This document shows, piece after piece, positions 5,925 through 6,111 of a stretch of 6,111 bases of DNA. The stretch is from the NCBI GenBank assembly GCA_900321505.1, contig ONWK01000411.1:1-6111 (forward strand). The letters run 5' to 3'. This stretch comes from an uncultured Eubacteriales bacterium. Its GTDB lineage: Bacteria > Bacillota > Clostridia > Lachnospirales > Lachnospiraceae. Made by a program: the position numbers and the translations under genes. The first letter of the stretch is position 1. Each line of letters starts with the position of its first letter. The notes beneath the pieces were generated by a model. It did not search any database, was not told the origin of the DNA, and worked only from the letters and a program-made list of their open reading frames with translations.

Positions 5925-6111
5925 TTACTCTTCCTTAGCGTTAATTGAATTGATCAGTCCGCCGCTTGTAATGATATTCTGCATGAACGGAGGGAAAGCC
6001 TGACCCTGATAGGTCTTTCCCGTGGTCTCATCCGTGATCTCGCCGTTATCAAAATTGATCGAAACCACATCCCCTGCATTGATCTCCTCAGCCGCAGCCG
6101 GGCACTCAATG
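5925..6111 (-). CDS. leuD: 3-isopropylmalate dehydratase small subunit, C-terminal 61 residues (runs off right edge)
   Basis: LeuD forms with LeuC the Fe-S isopropylmalate isomerase that converts 2-isopropylmalate to 3-isopropylmalate in leucine synthesis. Only the last 61 codons and the TAA stop (5927-5925) are present. The visible part begins IECPAAAEEINAGDVVSINF and continues with TGKTYQGQAFPPFMQNII, then SGGLINSINAKEE. The IECPEAAE...GD.V...F..G.I.....GKTY....FP.F...II..GGL pattern is the typical C-terminus of the short (about 160-residue) LeuD found in Firmicutes and archaea. The partner gene leuC is expected just upstream, beyond the edge. leuB follows after 106 bases, which supports the identification. 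Confidence 0.94.
   Translation of the reverse strand, partial: IECPAAAEEINAGDVVSINFDNGEITDETTGKTYQGQAFPPFMQNIITSGGLINSINAKEE

Overview
The window carries five protein genes, all on the minus strand, so transcription runs from right to left: leuD (3' end only) - leuB - ilvD - ilvB - serC (5' part only). Apart from SerC, all belong to branched-chain amino acid (valine, leucine, isoleucine) biosynthesis. The coding content is ordinary and easily recognised. The interest lies in the four gaps of 106 to 164 bases between the genes, each of which contains a clear fold-back structure.

Organism: the proteins look like those of a Gram-positive anaerobe of the Clostridia, most likely a Lachnospiraceae-type gut or rumen bacterium. 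This is an inference from remembered family sequences: the IlvB variant with GYGLGAAIGAKIG and INNHVLGMVRQWQ, the LeuB variant with EPSGGSAPDIAG, and a Bacillus-like IlvD. Every complete gene has a strong purine-rich Shine-Dalgarno sequence (GGAGG or GGGAG), and base composition is close to even. No database search was possible.

Layout in the direction of transcription. (1) 6111-5925: last 61 codons of leuD, the isopropylmalate isomerase small subunit. (2) 5924-5819: gap with an 80-base imperfect fold-back. (3) 5818-4736: complete leuB. (4) 4735-4592: gap with a bidirectional-looking intrinsic terminator, itself enclosed by an 8-bp perfect inverted repeat. (5) 4591-2918: complete ilvD. (6) 2917-2754: gap with a very good sigma-A type promoter, a strong hairpin at the predicted 5' end of the transcript, and a possible 25-codon leader ORF whose stop overlaps the ilvB start as ATGA. 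(7) 2753-1068: complete ilvB. (8) 1067-962: gap with a second long fold-back. (9) 961-1: serC, first 320 codons, running off the left edge.

How the genes work together: IlvB makes acetolactate or acetohydroxybutyrate, IlvD makes the 2-keto acids, and LeuCD plus LeuB extend ketoisovalerate to the leucine precursor ketoisocaproate. Missing from the window are the acetolactate synthase regulatory subunit (ilvN), ilvC, leuA, leuC and the transaminase. leuC probably lies just beyond the right edge, and serA may lie beyond the left edge. SerC makes phosphoserine and shares only the general theme of amino acid synthesis. The regulatory reading is that the cluster splits into at least two transcription units: a terminator (perhaps leaky) follows leuB, and a separate promoter drives ilvB and probably serC. 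No T-box, transposon, CRISPR array, tRNA or rRNA was seen. I did not find evidence for a wholly new system. The most unusual item is the ilvB leader.
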